A stretch of DNA of 64,000 nt from Prinia subflava (Eukaryota; Chordata; Aves; Passeriformes; Cisticolidae), in contig NC_086283.1 of assembly GCF_021018805.1 (NCBI RefSeq), positions 55,666,705 to 55,730,704 of the forward strand, in the 5' to 3' direction. Made by a program: the position numbers and the translations under genes. Positions within the stretch are counted from its first letter, which is position 1; every line of letters starts with the position of its first letter. The notes below the pieces were generated by a model. That model worked only from the letters and a program-made list of their open reading frames with translations. It made no database searches and was not told the DNA's origin. Shown piece by piece: positions 59,791 to 64,000 of this stretch.

Positions 59791-62700
59791 CTGGATAACT
59801 AGATGCCATCGCAATAGTAACATGAAGATTTTATATCATGCCACAGGTACCAAGATGTATTTTACCCTTAACTTTTACTTTTAACTTTTTACCCTTAAGT
59901 TTCTCTAGACTGAAATTACGACTTTTTTAGTAATACACATTACTAAAGAAGTAATAAAATTAATAACTCTTTATCCTTTTCAGTAAGAGAAGCTGTAAAG
60001 ATACATTTATCTTCCAATCCTTTTCCATAAAACAGTCTGTGCCACAGAGGTATACCAAAATTACTGATGTTTCTAATGCCAAACATCCCTGTCAAACATG
60101 AGAATACTCTGAAGTGCTGCCTGTTTATAACAGTGAAATGGTCACCTTCAAATGCTCCAGCAAACTGGTTTTCCTTCCCTTGACCACTAAAGAGTCTGTA
60201 GGAGATTGCTAAAAAGAGCACACTTACACAGCTATTATGAGCTACATTTCATAGCAAGCGTGCAGACACATGATCAATTTACTGGCTCCAAAGGCTGTTT
60301 TTTTTAAAAAGCACCTACACAGGCAAACAATTTAAAAGTATTTTGAATGAAAAAAAAATTTCATCAAGTTAATGAAAAGAACAAAATTCCCTAGATTTGT
60401 TATATTAAAAAAAATTTAAATAACTTTGGCTTCAGGGGAAAAATTATGACTTTCACTACCTCTGGTCTCAAATAGTAAATTAGCATCTTACAGACTGCAT
60501 TAGGACTCATGAAGGATATAAAAGGTATCAAATCTAATATAATAAAGAATGCAATACCAGCATATACATCACATTTGCCTTGTACATGAATATATATACA
60601 TATATATTTTTTCACACAGTGAATTAGAGAAAGACAGAACTACAAAACAAGAAGCTATTTAATTTACTTTGAAGTATATTCAGTCTCCACAGTCCATATG
60701 AATTTATATGACCAAGTAGAAATATATTAATGAACTTGTTTGAAAAGGCTGAACAATATCGTTCACAGTTTTATGCTCACCAAAAGACATTTCTGGTCTT
60801 GGTTTTCATGTGACATATTATCTAGCTGCCACCTCTTTTCCTATCAATCCATCTTTCATTAAACACACCTTCAAAGCCACAAGTCTTTTATTTTTTTCTC
60901 CTCAGATATGGAGCTCAGCTCGTTTCAGGAGCTTGATTTTGTACTTGTTCTCAGGACTGGTTACTGACTCTTGACAGCACAGTGTAACTTCCTGAATAAG
61001 TAAAATGTTTCATTGCGTGGTCATTAGAGTAGATGGGTGCCTGTAGCACCTGCAGATCTCATCCCACTACCATAGAACTGCTATTGCAGATAGAGACATA
61101 TTTGTGATGATGTGTGAGAGAAAACAGTCCAAAACCCCTGTTATTTGGAAAGGCACATAATTCCTAATCTAAACAAGTCTAAAAACAGATTATGTGTTCT
61201 TAGGGAAAACTTAATAACATAGGTGCTTGGATGGAAAATGAGACTGACTACCATAAAATAATAGTAAAGGTAACAGCAATATAAAGCTAGTATGTTTTCA
61301 GAAAATTTATGTTTATCCTGAAAGAAGAAACTCCTTGCTTTCCTTTGTTTTGGGACTTGGACCCAAAAAGGGGCAAACTAATGTTATTAAATGTTTTTCT
61401 CCTCCGAGTGCAACATTTGGAATAAGTACAGACATCTTAGAGGATCAGCAGAGAAATGAATCATAGAAAAACTCATGTTCTGTGATACCAATCTGAAACT
61501 TCTAGTTAGTCATGTTTAATATTATATTGTTTATACAATCATGAGCAAAGCTCCAAGAGCCACCTATTACAGAATCTAAGCAGAAAATGCTGTTGGGCTG
61601 TACTGATAGTACATACACAAAATGATTAAATTTCTGGCAGTCAGTAAAATGCACTGAAGAAAACACTCATAGCCTGCAGTTTTAAACTTCACCTTTTCAG
61701 CAATTACAGAACTGATGAATCTAATCATCAGTTTCAGATACAGAAGCTTCAGTCCATGATACGCATTTTTTTAGAGAATGAAGAAATAGATCAGTCAGTT
61801 ATTACCAGTAAGGCTTCTCTGAAGCCTTTTGATTCCAAAAACATTACATTGAACTGAGGAACTGAGGAACTGTCTTTAGGAAATGACAGATGAGGTCACT
61901 GAGGAACAACCCTTTTAAAAATCATCCACGGAAAAAGGAAACATAAAGTGCTACTAAAAAATGTCTCACATTGGCCAATCTTAAAGGAAAAGAAAATGTT
62001 TAAATGATGTAATACCTCATTTCCAACACGAAGCTTTTGAGAAAAAAGTTTAGCATGGTCTAGTACCAGCCCCCAGTACCAGCATCTTCTAGAGGACAAA
62101 GGACTTAAAGGATTAAAGACAAACTTAAATATTATGTTTGTGTTCCAAACAATAAAATTAAACCTCATGAACTTATTATCAAGGTTAAAACTTCTTGTTC
62201 CTTGTGGTAACCTAATGAAGTCTAATCTTGCCCTGGATCTAACACAGGTGGAAACATAGCTGTGGATGTCTCTGCAACCGCAACAGCATGCCCTGAAGCA
62301 AAAGGAAGATTTGAGGGGATCACTTGATAGTTCATAAGATTTACCAGGACTGCTGTTAAGCTGGGTGTGAACACATTGATTTTCATGCCTTCATTGTGGA
62401 TGGACCAGTGTAATTACAGACACAACTGCTTGAAAAGTAGTCTCCTACACCTTTCACTAGTGCTGGCAACAAAGGGGAAAGAGGAAGGACCTCTGATCCT
62501 TCTCCCCGTGCTGAAATTGATTGTGAAAGAAGATCATGGGAATTAATTACTATACATCACAGAAATAAAGAATGTAAATGGTTGTCCTATTTTTTCTCCA
62601 CTGCTCTGGTTCTTGCCCTACTTTACTATAATTCTAGTTCTATACTGCAACAGCCCCAAACATAACTGGGTACTTCTGGCTTACAATTACAGTGCAGTGT

Positions 62701-62810
62701 ATGATACCCTCCAATAACTTACCAAAACCCATGTGATGCAGGCTACATTACTGCACACAAACTCCATGCTGCCATGCCTCCTGCACCTCTGTTATCCTCG
62801 CTACTTCATC
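59791..62810. other. AT-rich non-coding DNA, no gene seen
   Basis: Frames are 92 codons or shorter (minus, 59943-60221; 61896-62168) with no known domains. A TA-rich tract lies near 60589-60608. The 60.78-61.12 kb portion is complex and repeat-free. Confidence 0.6.
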
Positions 62811-62851
62811 CTGCAGATGTCAGGAGCTCTCTACTATCCTGACATCTGCAG
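62811..62851. repeat. inverted repeat, 15-base perfect arms, 11-base loop
   Basis: CTGCAGATGTCAGGA (62811-62825) is the exact reverse complement of 62837-62851, around GCTCTCTACTA. The arms are of balanced composition, so a chance match is unlikely. No transposon ends or flanking duplications were found. It falls inside a 75-codon frame (62733-62960) that has no recognisable product. Confidence 0.95.
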
Positions 62852-64000
62852 TACAAAAGAACTCATATACCAAGGTATTTCAATGGAATTGGAATCCCAT
62901 TATAGCTTTGACACATACATTTCATTGATCTGCAAGAAACATAGATTTGCACTGATCTAAATCCTCAGAAAAGATTGCTCAAAAAGTAGTAATTATACAA
63001 TTGTGTCAGGAGGGAAGTCTACCTCATAGCTAAGCTCCGGCAAGATTAGATAAGAGGATTATTGAGTTATACTTAATAATGTTTTCACATATTTTTCTGC
63101 AAAATCTTCTCCTTACTGAGGAGTTAGCCAAATAGGAATTAAGCCACTAACATTCACAAAACAGTATTTCGAAATTATGAAACATCATTAAGATTAAATT
63201 ATTTTCTAATTCAGCCAAAATAATCAGATCCTTTAACTCATTCAGGGAGCATTCAAAACAAATTTTTAAAAAAGGGGAAACCCCAACTGAGAAACAGCAT
63301 AAAATAGTTACTATACTAATCATGCAACATCTACATCCTTAATTATCTGGAAAACACAAGAGACACCAGGTTACTTTAAAATAATTTAGAATGGAATAAC
63401 TCTGAAGACACAAGGACTGAACAAACACAGAGGGATTACAGGGAAAGGAAAATACCACTCCTGCAGCAGAAGATGCTCACATCTCAGATGAATGAGAGCA
63501 GATGTGTGTAAAATTCCTGAAAATGAAACTCTCAGAGTTTGAAAAGGCCAAGTATCTATTCCAAATATACACAATGGAGCCACAAAAGAAAGATTATGTA
63601 TGCATCTAATCAAGTAAGCGTGAATACTATTCACTTAGCACCCTCTCACACTCCCAGTCCCAAAAGACGCCTCACCAAATTTTAGAGAGTCAAATCAGGC
63701 ACTCCAGGTGCTGGGCCAATCCCTGGGATTAAAAAAGGGATGAAAGGCTGACAAATGAGACTTTTTTAAAGGAATGGAAAAAAAAATCTTATTGCTTTGT
63801 AAGAAAAGATTACTCTTCTGCAGAACCATTTAATCCATGTGACAACTGAAAATCAAAATCCAGTGGCCAACTGGCAACATTAAGGTTCTGGAAAGGAATT
63901 AATTTTTATTAGTCTTCACTCCCATCAATTTCCATTTTTCTTTTTCAACTGCATAAATGCTAAATAAGCTTATATCTAGTAAAAAAGAATCAGCACTGGA
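62852..64000. other. AT-rich non-coding DNA, no gene seen
   Basis: One 82-codon minus-strand frame (63386-63634) without recognisable features. No repeats were recognised up to the end of the window. Confidence 0.65.

Noticed and set aside
1..64000. tRNA, rRNA, snRNA genes or mitochondrial insertions
   Set aside because: No segment with tRNA A/B boxes and cloverleaf pairing, and no rRNA- or mitochondrial-like stretch, was noticed on reading. A tRNAscan-SE, Rfam and mitochondrial BLAST search would be decisive.

Overview
This is a vertebrate nuclear window, almost certainly from a bird and probably a songbird. It contains three CR1 non-LTR retrotransposon copies, two of them reaching the typical avian CR1 3' end (tandem ATTCTATG-like octamers), and a solo LTR of a kind I associate with passerine endogenous retroviruses. 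Base composition is AT-rich throughout. There are no operons, ribosome binding sites, CRISPR arrays, tRNAs or rRNAs. No recognisable protein-coding exon of a host gene was found, so the window reads as a gene desert or the inside of a very long intron. The bird assignment rests on repeat families recognised by eye; the passerine assignment is weaker.

Layout. Positions 1-17.2 kb are AT-rich non-coding DNA with simple repeats: a TA/CA tract at 6.68 kb, a 33-base A run at 7.37 kb and TTTG-type tracts. At 17.21-17.81 kb lies a GC-rich block that looks like a minus-strand retroviral LTR. At 18.96-19.20 kb are 24 perfect copies of a 10-base unit. A minus-strand CR1 fragment lies at 23.54-23.9 kb. 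A plus-strand solo LTR with 5-base target duplications lies at 28.41-29.06 kb. The 33.9-38.3 kb stretch holds a CA microsatellite and complex single-copy sequence that looks like conserved non-coding elements; similar sequence recurs near 46.4-46.95 and 56.2-56.4 kb. A second, less certain LTR-like block lies at 49.16-49.68 kb. A purine-rich kilobase follows at 51.1-52.1 kb. A CR1 3' fragment lies at 54.84-55.08 kb, and a 2-kb CR1 copy with a decayed reverse-transcriptase frame lies at 57.7-59.8 kb.

There is no set of genes working together here. The best leads for follow-up are the decamer array, three unusually good inverted repeats (5.0, 22.7 and 62.8 kb), the candidate conserved elements, and a few weak exon-like units. 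None of these supports a claim of a new biological system. Nearly all long open frames lie in repeats (LTR, CR1, decamer array) or in compositionally biased DNA and are not presented as genes.
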